Assembly: GCA_905250115.1 (NCBI GenBank)
Contig: CAJNOI010000058.1
Span: forward strand, 193,149-257,148
Direction of reading: 5' to 3'
Length of the DNA stretch: 64,000 nucleotides
Source: Adineta steineri
Taxonomy: Eukaryota; Rotifera; Eurotatoria; Adinetida; Adinetidae
The notes beneath the pieces are model-generated. The model was given only the letters and a program-made list of their open reading frames with translations. It made no database searches and was not told the DNA's origin. Within the stretch, counting starts at the first letter, position 1; each line of letters begins with the position of its first letter. Shown here in pieces: positions 37,569-49,096 of the stretch. The position numbers were made by a program, and so were the translations under genes.

Positions 37569-38732
37569 TTAATCAACTTTTAATCTTGGTGCTGTCATAC
37601 GATAGATAATTGTATCCGAACCTGGATCTAATGTTAAAAATACATAAACAATACTAATAAGTATTAATGCAAATGCTAATGATGTCCAGAAAAATAAATT
37701 GAACATCGTTGGGTATTCATCGGAATACATTGTTGCAATTGTTACATTTCCAGTCTAAATAGAATTTTAATATGAAAAGAAGAAAATGTTAAATAGTAAC
37801 GTACAGTTTGTTGTTCAGCTTGTCTTGCTCGACGTACACGTGCAGTTTCTGTTGTTGTTAATGTCATGACTAATGTTTGAGGTTCACTTGCAGCAATCTA
37901 TTTATATTTAAATCGTTAGTTTTTTTTATTATTGTTTAAAGTAAAAGATTTACTTTGTCAAGTGCAGATTTTAATGGAATTTGTAATTTATCCGTTTGAC
38001 AATTGTCACAAACCATGACTATGTATTTACATGGTGCCTTTAAAAAAAAGCTGAATGAAAATAATATTTATATAAATGTATTTACTTGGCTATTCATTTG
38101 AGATATTTGATTTTGAAGTGATTTATCAAAATTATCCATATCCGAATCCGAAGCCTTAAAATATGAATTTAAGATATGATATAAATATAGAAAATACTTA
38201 CTAGAACAATTGTACCAATACTTAAAACATCATTTTTATGAATATTGCTTAATTTGGATTGAAATGAATCAATACCAAAACCACCATCCTAAAACATTTT
38301 GCATAAATAGTATTAAAATTGTTTATTTCATTTTTTATTTACATCGACTAATGGAAGGCCATTATCAGATAGTTTATCTACTCCTTCAATATGGAATAAC
38401 CAAATTGATGGAATTGTTAATGGATTTGTTGAATATAAAACTGCTTTGTCAGTCTAGTATAGAAATTTTATGTTTTATCTATGGAATTTATTTCTTTTTT
38501 ACTTTATCTGCTGATAAACCTAAAAGTGTTAACAAATTGTTTTTAAAATCTGATACTGTCTTTCCATCAGTTTTATCCGTAGCTAATGATACATAATTTG
38601 GTCCGCTGTATACTTGACATTGACCAGCTTGACTTGAATCTAAATTTATCGTTAAAATACATGGAATTTTATTTAAAAAATTATCTTACAAATTACTGAT
38701 GAAATGAGAGTAATTATTAGAAGAAAATTCAT
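37569..38732 (-). CDS. ATP6AP2: V-ATPase accessory protein 2 / (pro)renin receptor
   Basis: Single-pass membrane protein needed for V-ATPase V0 assembly and acidification, also linked to Wnt signalling in animals. Several exons with ~50-nt introns; ATG 38732, TAA 37569-37571. Seen: signal peptide MNFLLIITLISSVIC; a luminal domain with GPNYVSLATD, DGGFGIDSFQ, and APCKYIVMVCDNC; a basic furin-like site ARVRRARQ before the stalk; then one transmembrane helix (FFWTSLAFALILISIVYVFLTL) and the hallmark short tail DPGSDTIIYRMTAPRLKVD. The human tail has DPG.DSIIYRMTNQK.RMD. The last intron is 37755..37804. Intron positions further upstream were read by eye and not all measured. Confidence 0.92.
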
Positions 38733-38965
38733 CTCTAAAACAGAGCAAGAAGAAATGATGTTTACTCAAGCGAAACAATGTATATATATAAATGAAAGTA
38801 ACAACTACCTTTTGTAATAAAAATAACAGAAAAGAAGGTCTCTTGATAAATAAAAAGTTGTCTCAATTCTAATTTATTTTCGTATAAGTTGTTGACAAAT
38901 AATAAAAAAGATCTGATAGATGTCGCACTCTTCCATATTATAAAAAAAGAACAACTATACAAAAT

Positions 38966-40030
38966 TTATTTTTCTTCAAATGCTTCGTTTAATTTCGATT
39001 GTTTTTGAATTTGTCTTCGAATCATATTTTCCAATGAAACATGATCAAGATCATCTTTTAATTGTATTCGAAATATACGTTTAAATAGAAGAATAGCATG
39101 TTGTCGAAATATACTTGATGAATAATAATATATATAAAAATTAAATGCTAATGACGCATAAGATGGTAATCGTAAAATATCGAATATAAATGCAGCTTCA
39201 TCATAAGTTTCTTTTGTACCATAACTTTTTGAAATATATGGATATAGAACAACTGTTATTGATATTGGAAAATTACAAATTATAAACGAAAATGAACTAA
39301 TTAAAAGAAATTTAATTAATGTACGATCAAGATTACGACGTCCAAATTTTAAATGTCGTTTATATTGATCATATACAATAGAAATATTACATAAAGTAAC
39401 AATAACAAATGGTAATAGTGCAAATGTTGTTAAATCAATCCATGGCCATATATTTTTAAAAAATGACATATAGGTTGGATAATTCGGATTTGGACCACAA
39501 TAATCATCTGCATCATCAGAAATATTTCCAATAAATTTAGTTGAAAGATGAATATTTTTTAAAGTAAGAATTACAGTTAATATACACGATACAATTATAT
39601 TTAATTTTTTTGTACAATAAATACGTGTTTTAATAGGAAATTTAACTTTAAGATAACGATCAACTGATATCGCTACAACCATCCATGAAGCCATATCCAT
39701 CGATGTATATAAAACTAAATTACGGATACGACAATAAGAAGCATTAGGTACAGTAATATGATAACCAATTGTTAAACAATGATGAAGACCACCAATTAAT
39801 GCTAATGAATCGAATATTGAAAGAAGAAGAAAATAGATACCACATGAAGTTTGATTCAATTCAGTAATAGAGAAAAGTAATGATGAAAGTAAATTACCAA
39901 TAAGACCAACAATGAATATAATAGGATAAATGATCATGTATAAATAATGAATTATTTCTTCCAACTCATTATGTACAGATAATGGTAATGTAGAAACTAC
40001 CTGTCGAATATTAATACATGACTTATCCAT
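38966..40030 (-). CDS. Orphan rhodopsin-like GPCR, tandem copy 1 (354 aa)
   Basis: Single exon; the ATG at 40030 (MDKSCINIRQ) is the first in frame. TM1 IVGLIGNLLSSLLFS; TM2 FLLLSIFDSLALIGGLHHCL; Cys before TM3 (SYCRIRN); TM3 end ISVDRYLKVKFPIK (DRY); extracellular loop 2 with Cys (DYCGPNPNYPTY); TM5 with WIDLTTFALLPFVIVTLCN; TM6 without CWxP; TM7 LAFNFYIYYYSSSIFRQ in place of NPxxY. Strongly similar to the neighbouring gene at 40417-41529, so a tandem duplicate. Multi-exon structure is absent, unlike the other two GPCRs. Ligand unknown; it resembles lineage-expanded invertebrate peptide-type receptors. Confidence 0.87.
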   Translation of the reverse strand: MDKSCINIRQVVSTLPLSVHNELEEIIHYLYMIIYPIIFIVGLIGNLLSSLLFSITELNQTSCGIYFLLLSIFDSLALIGGLHHCLTIGYHITVPNASYCRIRNLVLYTSMDMASWMVVAISVDRYLKVKFPIKTRIYCTKKLNIIVSCILTVILTLKNIHLSTKFIGNISDDADDYCGPNPNYPTYMSFFKNIWPWIDLTTFALLPFVIVTLCNISIVYDQYKRHLKFGRRNLDRTLIKFLLISSFSFIICNFPISITVVLYPYISKSYGTKETYDEAAFIFDILRLPSYASLAFNFYIYYYSSSIFRQHAILLFKRIFRIQLKDDLDHVSLENMIRRQIQKQSKLNEAFEEK

Positions 40031-40042
40031 TTTATTTATCAA

Positions 40043-40416
40043 ATGTAATATTTAATCCTACATATTTCAAAGAAAAATCGAAAAGCGTGTGAATTAAAGC
40101 AAATGCTCTATGGGCGATCATCATTATCACTGGTAACAAATAGATAAAAATGACTTGTACTATTAAATAAAAATATCTATTCAAGATGAAATGATTTTTT
40201 CGTTCTCTGTAAATTAAATCTTATATAACAAAAGCAATACTGACGATAAAATAAGTGCGACGAGGTTTAGTGAATTTTATCACTAGGTAAAGATAGAAAA
40301 TAAAAAATTAATTCATATCGATTTTTTTAATTCTCCACACATAGTTAACTTTTATTAAAATATTATATGAATTTACATGAATAAAACTGTACATGAAAAT
40401 AATTAGTTAATTACAC
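40043..40416. other. Spacer between the tandem GPCR genes
   Basis: AT-rich, no ORF. Holds the promoter of copy 1 and the 3' end of copy 2. Confidence 0.5.
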
Positions 40417-41529
40417 TTAACGATAAAAATTCGAAATGACACTGTTAGTATTCCATAGTTGATCTGATGTTGGTTGATATTGATCCGATTCTTCAATTGA
40501 ATAAAGTCGAGTTTCATAACGTTGTTGATCTGAATATGTTCGATTTGTTAGTTCAATATCATTATTATTACTTGTTGCAGTTTGAATTCGAAATATACGT
40601 TTAAATAGAAGAACTGCTTGTTGTCGAAAAACAACTGATGTATAATAATATAAATAAAAATTAAATGCTAATGAACCATAGGATGGTAATCGTAAAATAT
40701 CAAATGCAAATGCAACTTTATCGTATGTATCATTTGTATCATATGATTGTGAAATATAAGGATAAATTACAGCTAAAATTGTTATTGGAAGATTAGAAAG
40801 AATTAATGAAACTGAACTAACTAAAAGTAATTTTATTAATGTATGATCAAGATTACGTTTACGTAGTTTTACACGTCGTTTATATTGGTCACGAATTATG
40901 AATATATTACATAAAGTAACAATAATAAATGGTAACAGAGCAAATGTTGTTAAATCAATCCATGGCCATATATTTTTAAAAAATGACATATATGATGGAT
41001 AATCAGGATTTGGATCACAATGATCAGCTGCATCATCGGAAAAATCTCCAATAAAACTTGTTGCTAAATGAACATTTTTTGCAATAAAAATAACTGTTAT
41101 TATACATGATATAATAATTGCTAATTTTTGTGTTGCATACATTCGTGCTTTAATTGGAAATTTCATTTTAAGATAACGATCAACTGATATCGCTACAACC
41201 ATCCATGAAGCCATATCCATCGATGTATATAGAAGAAAATTTCGAACATGACAATAAGAAGCATTTTTTACTGCAACATGATAACCAATTGTTAAACAAT
41301 GATGAAGACCACCAATTAATGCCAATGAATCTGCTATAGCAAGTATAAGAAAATAGATACCACATGATGTACGATTAAGTTTTGTTATAGAAAAAAGTAA
41401 TGATGAAATTAGATTTCCAACAATACCAAGAAAAAATACAATAGGATAAATGATCATATATATATAATGACTTATTTCTTCAAGATGTTCTTGTTTAATA
41501 AATATTTGAGATGATTGAGAAATATTCAT
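40417..41529 (-). CDS. Orphan rhodopsin-like GPCR, tandem copy 2 (370 aa)
   Basis: Single exon; the first in-frame ATG is 41529 (MNISQSSQIFIKQEHLEEIS). Same landmarks as copy 1: GIVGNLISSLLFS, LAIADSLALIGGLHHCL, ISVDRYLKMKFPIK, HCDPNPDYPSY, WIDLTTFALLPFIIVTLCN and LAFNFYLYYYTSVVFRQ. The first ~30 and last ~45 residues differ from copy 1; this one has a longer Gln/Thr/Ser-rich tail ending SVISNFYR. Some blocks are nucleotide-identical to copy 1, for example around 41167-41232. Confidence 0.87.
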   Translation of the reverse strand: MNISQSSQIFIKQEHLEEISHYIYMIIYPIVFFLGIVGNLISSLLFSITKLNRTSCGIYFLILAIADSLALIGGLHHCLTIGYHVAVKNASYCHVRNFLLYTSMDMASWMVVAISVDRYLKMKFPIKARMYATQKLAIIISCIITVIFIAKNVHLATSFIGDFSDDAADHCDPNPDYPSYMSFFKNIWPWIDLTTFALLPFIIVTLCNIFIIRDQYKRRVKLRKRNLDHTLIKLLLVSSVSLILSNLPITILAVIYPYISQSYDTNDTYDKVAFAFDILRLPSYGSLAFNFYLYYYTSVVFRQQAVLLFKRIFRIQTATSNNNDIELTNRTYSDQQRYETRLYSIEESDQYQPTSDQLWNTNSVISNFYR

Positions 41530-41577
41530 AATTTTTTTATTCAATTGTTTTACAGTGTCGTAACAAAAGGAATTCAA

Positions 41578-42375
41578 ATATCAACAAAAAACAAATATCA
41601 AAAAAGAACAAATGTCTTGTCTGAGATAAATGTTATCAGTTACGTTAATAGTTTGTAAATGAAAGAAAAAGACAAGAAAGCATTCGTTAATGTGATTCAT
41701 AAATACTATCAAAAGAACTTCTTTTTATTCGATAAAACATATTAAAAATCTTTTCAGGGTATAATTCCTATTAAAAAAACAAGTCAGCACCGTGGCGGAC
41801 CTAGGATTTTGGAGGGGAGGGCGATTTCGTCTAAGAACTATTTTTGAGTCCAATTCAAATAGTGCGAACCTATTTTTGCTGTAAAAAATCAAAAAAATTC
41901 TGAAGGGGGAGCAATGCCCCCCTCCCTAAATCCGCCACTTAGTCCGCAATATATTTTTCTTCTTTATAAATATTACCCATTACATATTTAGTACTTTCTT
42001 ATCTTTTCAAACGAACTCTTGGTACGTATTCATACAAACTATTTTTTTATGTAAATCATGTTTTATTATCTAGTACTGTTTTCATAACTAAACTAAGGAA
42101 GAAAAAAGAAGAAAAGGCGAACAAAAAGAAAATGGAAAGACTTTCAGTATAACAAGAACATCAATAACGTACACAAAAAGAAAAATCACAAACTTTTTCA
42201 TACACATATGCATATCTATATTATATATAATACATGTTAACTGTCGAAGCAAACATAACCAAAAAAAAATGTTTTGTCGAAAAACAACTAAAGTATTCAC
42301 ATATATAGCAAAACAAAGTTATATATTCTTTTTTTTTTGTATTTATCTTGCATTAAAGCATAATAAATTGTCTTT
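41578..42375. other. Intergenic region with a repeat element
   Basis: Between GPCR copy 2 and the 3' end of the 12-exon gene. Contains the inverted-repeat element at 41786-41943; otherwise AT-rich without a gene. Confidence 0.5.
41786..41943. mobile_element. Possible hAT-like MITE
   Basis: GTGGCGGA at 41792-41799, followed by CCTAGGATTTTGGAGGGG, is inverted at the other end as CCCCCCTCCCTAAATCCGCCAC (ending near 41938). Its GC-rich ends stand out from the local AT-rich sequence. GTGGCGGAT..AGG ends recall common hAT-type non-autonomous elements. No clear 8-bp duplication was found, so the class is tentative. Confidence 0.5.
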
Positions 42376-45300
42376 TTAATTAAAAATCATTTGTAAGAGA
42401 AAAGGTGATAAATGAAATTCACCATTTAATTTCAGCATTTGAAAAAAATTCGTATCATCAATATATTGTACTCGATGTAAAAGATTTGCAAGATGTAATG
42501 AACAATTTGTATCAAATATTGTTTGTTCAAATAAAAGTTTTTGAAATTGATTCGAATTTATTATGAATACATTTGGTACGATGGCTTTTAGACGGTCATA
42601 TATACTATTTAATATTGCATTTTTTAATGAATCACGACGTGGATCAAAATAATCAGACGTATGTTTTCTATCAGTTGATATTATTTGTGTTGGAGACAAA
42701 AATAATAGTGGAGATTGTTCAGATACTGAACATTGATGGCAAGGAAGAGGCCAACGAAGATCTGTTGTTATCGCTTGTAAACGATACGTTAAACGTGGAT
42801 CATTTAATGGTTCGCATGTAACTAATGGTATAGATATATTATATAGATTAAAAATTATTGTTTCAGATGATTTATGTTGTTTTTTATTTAAAATTCTTCG
42901 TGGTAGTAATACTTGAGTTAGAGAAAGTGGTGATTGAGGACTTTGATTGGGAAGCATAGATGTCTAAAAATATTGAAAGAGGGTTTAGAAAAAAAAGGAA
43001 AATATCGATTTGATTTTAAATTACGGAAATTGATGAACATGATGATGATGATGTTGATGATATAGATAAACGATCAGAATCCAATCGATTAATATTATTA
43101 AAAACTTTTTACATAATTCATGAAATTAAATGAATTAAAATAAAAATAAGATCATTATTTACCTCGTGCTAATAATGGATTGTTCATAAGAGATGATACA
43201 TTTTGTTTACTTGGACTAGATAGTGGATTGACAATTGTCTTGTCTGTATCATTGTTATTTACATTCTTTTCGTTATCATGAAATTCTTCATCATCATCAA
43301 AATTATCTTCATCATCTGAACATGGTACAATAATAAGAAAATCTTGTGGACATGCATCAAAATTATCAATAATAGGAACATCTGAATTATGAATAGAAGA
43401 GAATATTGGATCATCATCAAGTGGTGGTAACTCTGGAGAAAAACCATCATATGATATAGGAGATATAGATTTCATATAATCGTAATTTGAAACGGCTGGT
43501 ACAACTTCTTCTGTTGTAGATAATAAAACTTCTGTAATACTATCAACTGAAGCTTCATCAGTAGTTCCCATTTGAACATCATTTTTAACAGGTAACAAAG
43601 CTTCATTAATACTTTCCATTTGATTATCATTCATCATAATCGGTAGTAAAATTTCACTAGTAGTTTCCATCGGAACATCATTCGTAGTAACTGATGGAAC
43701 TCCATTGCTGATTTCTAATTGAACTTCATTCGTAATAACTAGCGGAACTTCATTTGTAGTACTTAATATGAGTTCAGTAGTAGCCTCCATCTGAATATCA
43801 TTCGTAGTAGATACTATAACTTGACTAGTAACTTCCATTTGTACATCATTCGTAGTAGATGATATAATTTCGCTAGTACTGTTCAATTGAATTTCATTAA
43901 AAATTTTTGATTGAACTTCTTCCGTAGCAGTTGGTAACACTGTACTGATCGCTTCTATTACAAGTTCGGTGGTCATTTCTGATAAATTTTCGTTTGTAGG
44001 AAGTGAACAGTCTTCATCGGTTATATTTGAAAATGATTTATTAAGAGGTTGGAATAAAATGTCGTCTGTAGGAAGTGCATAGTCTTCCTCGGTTATAGTT
44101 AGTAGTGATTTATTAATAGGCTGGAATAAAATTTCGTGTATTGATGGTAATGAAACTTCATTATCCATAGTTGATAATGGTTCATTGAGATCTGGTTCTA
44201 GAAATGTTTCCATAATATTTGGTAAAGTTTCATTTGTATCTATATCACCGAATGATTGAATATCAAATAAATTTTGTTCATCGGATTCATGAAGATTTTC
44301 GTGTTCCATCAAAAACATTGGTTGCATTGTATCTAAAATATAATATTAGTTTGTAATCTAGACTAGAAATAATGATACCTCAAACATTTGTAAATAGATA
44401 AATTTTGTATTCCTATTTTCTGCCTAGGTTTAAAAATAATTTCACTTATTTTTCTATTAATCGAACTCATTTATTAAGTTAGTGGATGAAATAGTATACA
44501 TCTAAGGAATCATAACTAATAAAGTTAAATTATATACCTTCAACATTCTCTGATTCGACCGGTAGATTTGATGATTCTGTTTGCTGTTCAGATGATGCTG
44601 ATATTGATATTGATGATGACGATGAATCCGATGATAATGCTAAAGATAAAGATTATAGTATGAAATTTAATTTAACAATAATAAAATTACTTGTTATTAT
44701 CGATTTCGTATCGATAGGAAGGCCATTAATATAAGTATTAATGTCAGATAAATCAAGATCATACATCGATAAGTCTAATCGTGGCAATGAAATTGAACAA
44801 CGATATTCAGATGGTAAAATAGGTCGTTTCACGATCTTCTTCTTGGTAGATTTTTCAACTATTCAAATCAAAGATTATAATGAAAAAAATTATTCTAAAA
44901 AAAAACTATATAATTTTTTAACAAACCTGTTCGTCTTTGAATCGATGGTTTTGGTCTATATATTGGTGACCCTGATGAAGATGATATAGATCTTTGTTTG
45001 CTTTTATTTTTAACCGACAATACATTGATATCACTTGTTGATGAACGAACAGATATTGATTCATCACTACGTTTCTCTTTAGAAATATTTGAAGAAGCTG
45101 GAATTTGTTTCTTTGTTTCTGTGGTATTTAAACGTTTCAATGGTTTATTATGTTCATATGGTTTACTAATAGCAAGTGATTTTGTTTTATTATGTGATGA
45201 ATTTGATGATGTTGAAGATTCAGTTGATTTTTTAGGTTTTATATATGATGAACTTGGTAAATTAATAACATCGTATAAAGATAAATTGACTCGATCCAAT

Positions 45301-48114
45301 TTAAGGGAACATTTAAATTTTGAATCGATTGGTGGAATGGAATGACATGGTTGTATTGGTTTTTCTGGACGTGAAAGTTTGATTTTTAATGGAGGTACAC
45401 GTAAAGGTGCTTCAGGCATAGATGATGGTCGAGCGTTACCAACATCTAAAGATAAAAATCAATAAGTTAATTTCAGGATGTCCCTCCACTCTTTTTTGAC
45501 CTTTTTCAAAACTCGAAAACGGTTAGATCGATCGAGCTCAAATTTTCATCACACATACCGTACCTCAATTGATGAGACACGTGTTCTAGGAAAAACGTTT
45601 CCTAGACGACCTTTATGATTTTCTAGGGGATTTTATTGTACCAGCGTAGTATTCTGTCCGACTTTATCCAATCAATCTGAAAACTCTTTTCAGATAGTCA
45701 CGCCTATATCTCAGAGATAGTATTGAGATTTTTCCAATACCCCACGTTCTTGTTTCTCAGTGACGAAAATACGTAAAGGCTGTCTTGAAAATCAGATAAA
45801 ACCGGCCGATTTTGCCTCTATAGAATATCTCGAAGTATGTGTGGTAAAATTTCAGTTCGATTGAATAAATTTAACAGGCGGTTTTGCGTGGCACAACCCG
45901 AACATAGACAGAAAAACTGGTTTTGAGAAAATATGAAAATACAGTTTCGCAGTGTATGTCTCAACAAAGATGTTAGACAGTAATTTTTTCCCTTATGATG
46001 AATGTCATAGACTTTTCGTTGTCTAACATATATATATGTATATACTTTTCCTATCAAGAAGTCACAGCTGCTGTTGCCTTCTCGTTCTCCATCATTTAGG
46101 AATGATTTCATGGGTGGATAGTCTGTGTCTGTTTAATGTCATCTATATAAACGAACTGATTTCAATAAACGGGATTGACTGTGAGGGTCAGGATCGTCTA
46201 CACGCAACACATTTCATTAGAAAATCATGCCTCATATGAGAAAAATTGATTTTTTAACAGTGTTCAAGGTAATTCGTTGCGGTGAGGCTAATGATGTTAT
46301 TGCCAAAGTTTTAGAGATATTCTGTAATTAGTTTTTCTGAACCAAATCATCACCCGATCTTTCCTTCCTTCTCTCTCTCTCCTCTCTTTGCTCATCCCAT
46401 TTTCTAGTCTATAATTGTCTGTCCAAACAACTGTCTCTTCTTCTCTCTCCAATCTGTTTCCACTTTCCTCTTCTCTCTTCTTGTCTACTCTCTTTTCATC
46501 TATTGTCGTCTCCCTGATGTCAATATGTCTGACCTTTGTTCTCTTCTTTTCTTTTCAAGAGAATCGGACATTCGATTTTTTATTTATGCTTGAATATAAT
46601 AGATAATTATAAAAGCCATAGAATGTTTTTGAAATTTTTAAATGCATAGCTTTTTGTAACTCGTTAAAAATGCGTCTATTTTCTCTAATCTTTCTGGGTA
46701 GAAATATTTTAGACATGTGAAGTTTACACTAGCAGCATGTATTGATATCGCTATGAAATAAAATATAGCAAGCATGTATAGACGCATTCTCAACGGAATG
46801 AAAAAGAGATAAGCATATGTCTAAGTAGTTATAACTCGTTAACCTGTTTAAGGAACAATAGAATGTATATAGTAAAAAAAAAGATAAGAATATATCTGGC
46901 GTTTTATCTGATTTGATCGGGGTGATTTAAACGCAACTCTATAGGACAACATACAATCTATCCATAAAACATATAAATAAAAATTAGAAGATTTAATCAT
47001 ACCAGTGCTTTTCTTCGATAAATCAGCAAGTGGTTGTCGTCGTTGAATTGCTTCGTATAGTCTTTCTTGTTCAGCTTCAGCATCTTCTTTTCTTTCCTGT
47101 TCTTCACGTAAACGATCTAATAGTGCATCTGTTGATGTTACAAGGTATGATCTATGTATATATCTCTAATATTGATTTTTATTTTAATCTTATTTTATTC
47201 TTACTTATCAAATGTTTTATGTTCATCTAGTTTAAGAAAATTTCGAATTGTTGAACATAAATCACCATTATTTTCTCGACAAAATGATATGATTGCAACA
47301 GGTAACAATTGTCGTGGAAAAGCATCTTTTTGAGTTACTTCAAAATCAAAAACTGTTTTCTAAATTAGAAAAAAAAATCATTATTTTCTTTCCGCATATT
47401 GATTAAATATAATCTTACAATAACTCTATCACCAACTGATGGTAATTTTGGTCCATTCACAAGTTCACGTGTTGCAATACGTTCAAAACATAATAACTAT
47501 AAATATAGGAAATATTTTTTTTAATTGTATTTGAATAAAAACAGAAAAGTTCTTTACTTTATATTGTACAATATGAACATTTTCAGTATTTGGAGGTTCC
47601 ATATATAATAATTCATCAATTGATCGACAAATAAAAACACCTGTTAATCGTGTATTTGGTGCTCCAAGAATAATTTTTCGACCTGGTGTTGTCAATTGAC
47701 CAGTATCGGATTTTACAAGTTTTGAATGATATATTTCTGTGCGAATAACCGATTTAACACACTAATTTAAATATAGAATAAAAGTAATGTTGAATATAAT
47801 CTATCTCTTATGATTTACCTGCATTTTTTGAAGTTTTTGTAAATAATTTTTGTTTCGACTTGGATCACAAATAAGAGACATTCCAACAAGTTTCCATGGT
47901 AAAGGATCTGTACGTCGATTATTTAATGTATATTCAACATTATGAACAATTGTATCAAATATAACGCCTTTCGATAAACTTAATATACTTGCTAGAATGT
48001 ATTTTAAAAAACAATTAATAAATATAATAAATATTTATACTAACCAGGATCGATTTCCAATGAAATCAATGATGATTTAGCTAATTTTTTCTCATCATTA
48101 GCCATCATTTTCAT
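42376..48114 (-). CDS. Unknown 12-exon gene, 1151 aa, Ser/Thr/Glu-rich
   Basis: Complement of 42376..42963, 43025..43104, 43163..44332, 44538..44639, 44691..44858, 44927..45445, 47003..47151, 47205..47359, 47419..47496, 47558..47761, 47819..47991 and 48045..48114; 3456 nt, all phases consistent. Residues 1-240 look globular (LPWKLVGMSLICDPSRNKNY; GVFICRSIDELLYMEPPN; LLPVAIISFCRENNGDL). A Glu/Arg-rich coiled coil follows (LLDRLREEQERKEDAEAEQE). The middle is Ser/Lys-rich and probably disordered. Exon 43163..44332 encodes ~390 acidic residues with degenerate ~16-residue units (like STTNDVQMEATTEL). The C-terminal 195 residues look folded again. No signal peptide or membrane helix. I do not recognise a family; a nuclear role is a guess from composition. 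Most introns are 50-60 nt but one is 1557 nt. Confidence 0.8.
45446..47002. other. Oversized 1557-nt intron, probably containing inserted repeat DNA
   Basis: Splice ends (GTATGA / TCTTTAG on the minus strand) join in phase to give KKST-D-VGNARPSS. The intron is ~25 times longer than its neighbours. It is less AT-rich than the surroundings (for example 45480-45900) and carries a CT-rich block at 46361-46520. No protein-coding domain was recognised; probably a decayed or non-autonomous insertion. Confidence 0.6.
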
Positions 48115-48403
48115 TCAACCTAAAGAGAAATATAAACAAACAGTCATACAGATCGATCAGCTAACAAATGATGCACATATATAAAGATAATCATCATCAA
48201 CAGAAGCTGTCAACTCGTGAATTATGTTAAACTGATGTATATTACACAAACAACTACTACTGCTTTCAATAAGATAAGAATATCATGCTGATCGATGTTA
48301 ATATTATACAAAAAGTAAAAGAAAAAAAGCGCTGTATATGTCCAGCATACAAAATTATTTTCTTTCCTTTTTATTTGTACAATAGAAATAGAATCATAAA
48401 ATC
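48115..48403. promoter_or_regulatory. Short bidirectional promoter region
   Basis: 289 bp between divergent ATGs (the 12-exon gene on minus, the 196-aa gene on plus). No coding sequence. Confidence 0.5.
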
Positions 48404-49096
48404 ATGTCCAATGAAGATAAAGAATTTAATAAGTGCAAGAAAAATTTATTAGAATCTATTTCAGATGAAAAGAATCAATATGAGAAATTACTTCCACTAA
48501 ATCAAATCAAGCAACAAAATATAACTGAACAGAACTTCTCAATAGGATCTAAAGAATTATCAATGGTATTCAAATAACATAAAATTCTATATATATTACA
48601 AACAAATTTTCCTAGTCTTCTATCGATTTGAAAGAGTTTACAAATGATACAAACTCTTGTGATTCAAAGTATTATTATAATAGAACTTAATTCTTTTTTT
48701 TTCTAAACAACAAATTTCAGTAATATTTCGCATTTATCATTAGATACGAAAAGTATTTTAATTCAACGTATACTTGATTCTTTTAAAACTAAATCATCTG
48801 ATAGTACAACAAATACATCATTATCATCTATAAATGAAATAAAAACGTCGTGTCAATCACAAAATCTTTCAAATAAAATTTATATAAATTTTAAGAATAA
48901 AAATGAATTAGGTATAAAACCACATATCGATGATCTATTAGAAATAATCGAATATAATAAAAAATGTTTATGTCATTCAATTGAAATTATTTTTAATAAT
49001 CATATTCTTAATCAACAATTATCTTATAAGCAAAAACAATCAATATTACGTATTATTTTACGTCGACAACAAATTTTTAATCAATATTTTTCTTAA
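48404..49096 (+). CDS. Unknown hydrophilic protein, 196 aa
   Basis: Join of 48404..48565, 48616..48668 and 48721..49096 (591 nt), ATG start MSNEDKEFNKCKKNLLE. Introns are 50 and 52 nt. The N-terminal half is Lys/Glu/Asn/Ser-rich. The C-terminal ~90 residues have helical character: KPHIDDLLEIIEYNKKCLCHSIEIIF, then SYKQKQSILRIILRRQQIFNQYFS. No signal peptide or membrane segment. Family not recognised. Confidence 0.65.

Noticed and set aside
42700..44400. Periodic repeats here as a possible CRISPR array or satellite
   Set aside because: The periodicity is in the protein code (degenerate Thr/Glu/Val units) and the DNA repeats are imperfect with no spacers.
44741..45345. Two plus-strand frames of 82 and 115 residues within the 12-exon gene
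   Set aside because: They are antisense shadows of exons 44691..44858 and 44927..45445, which join in phase.
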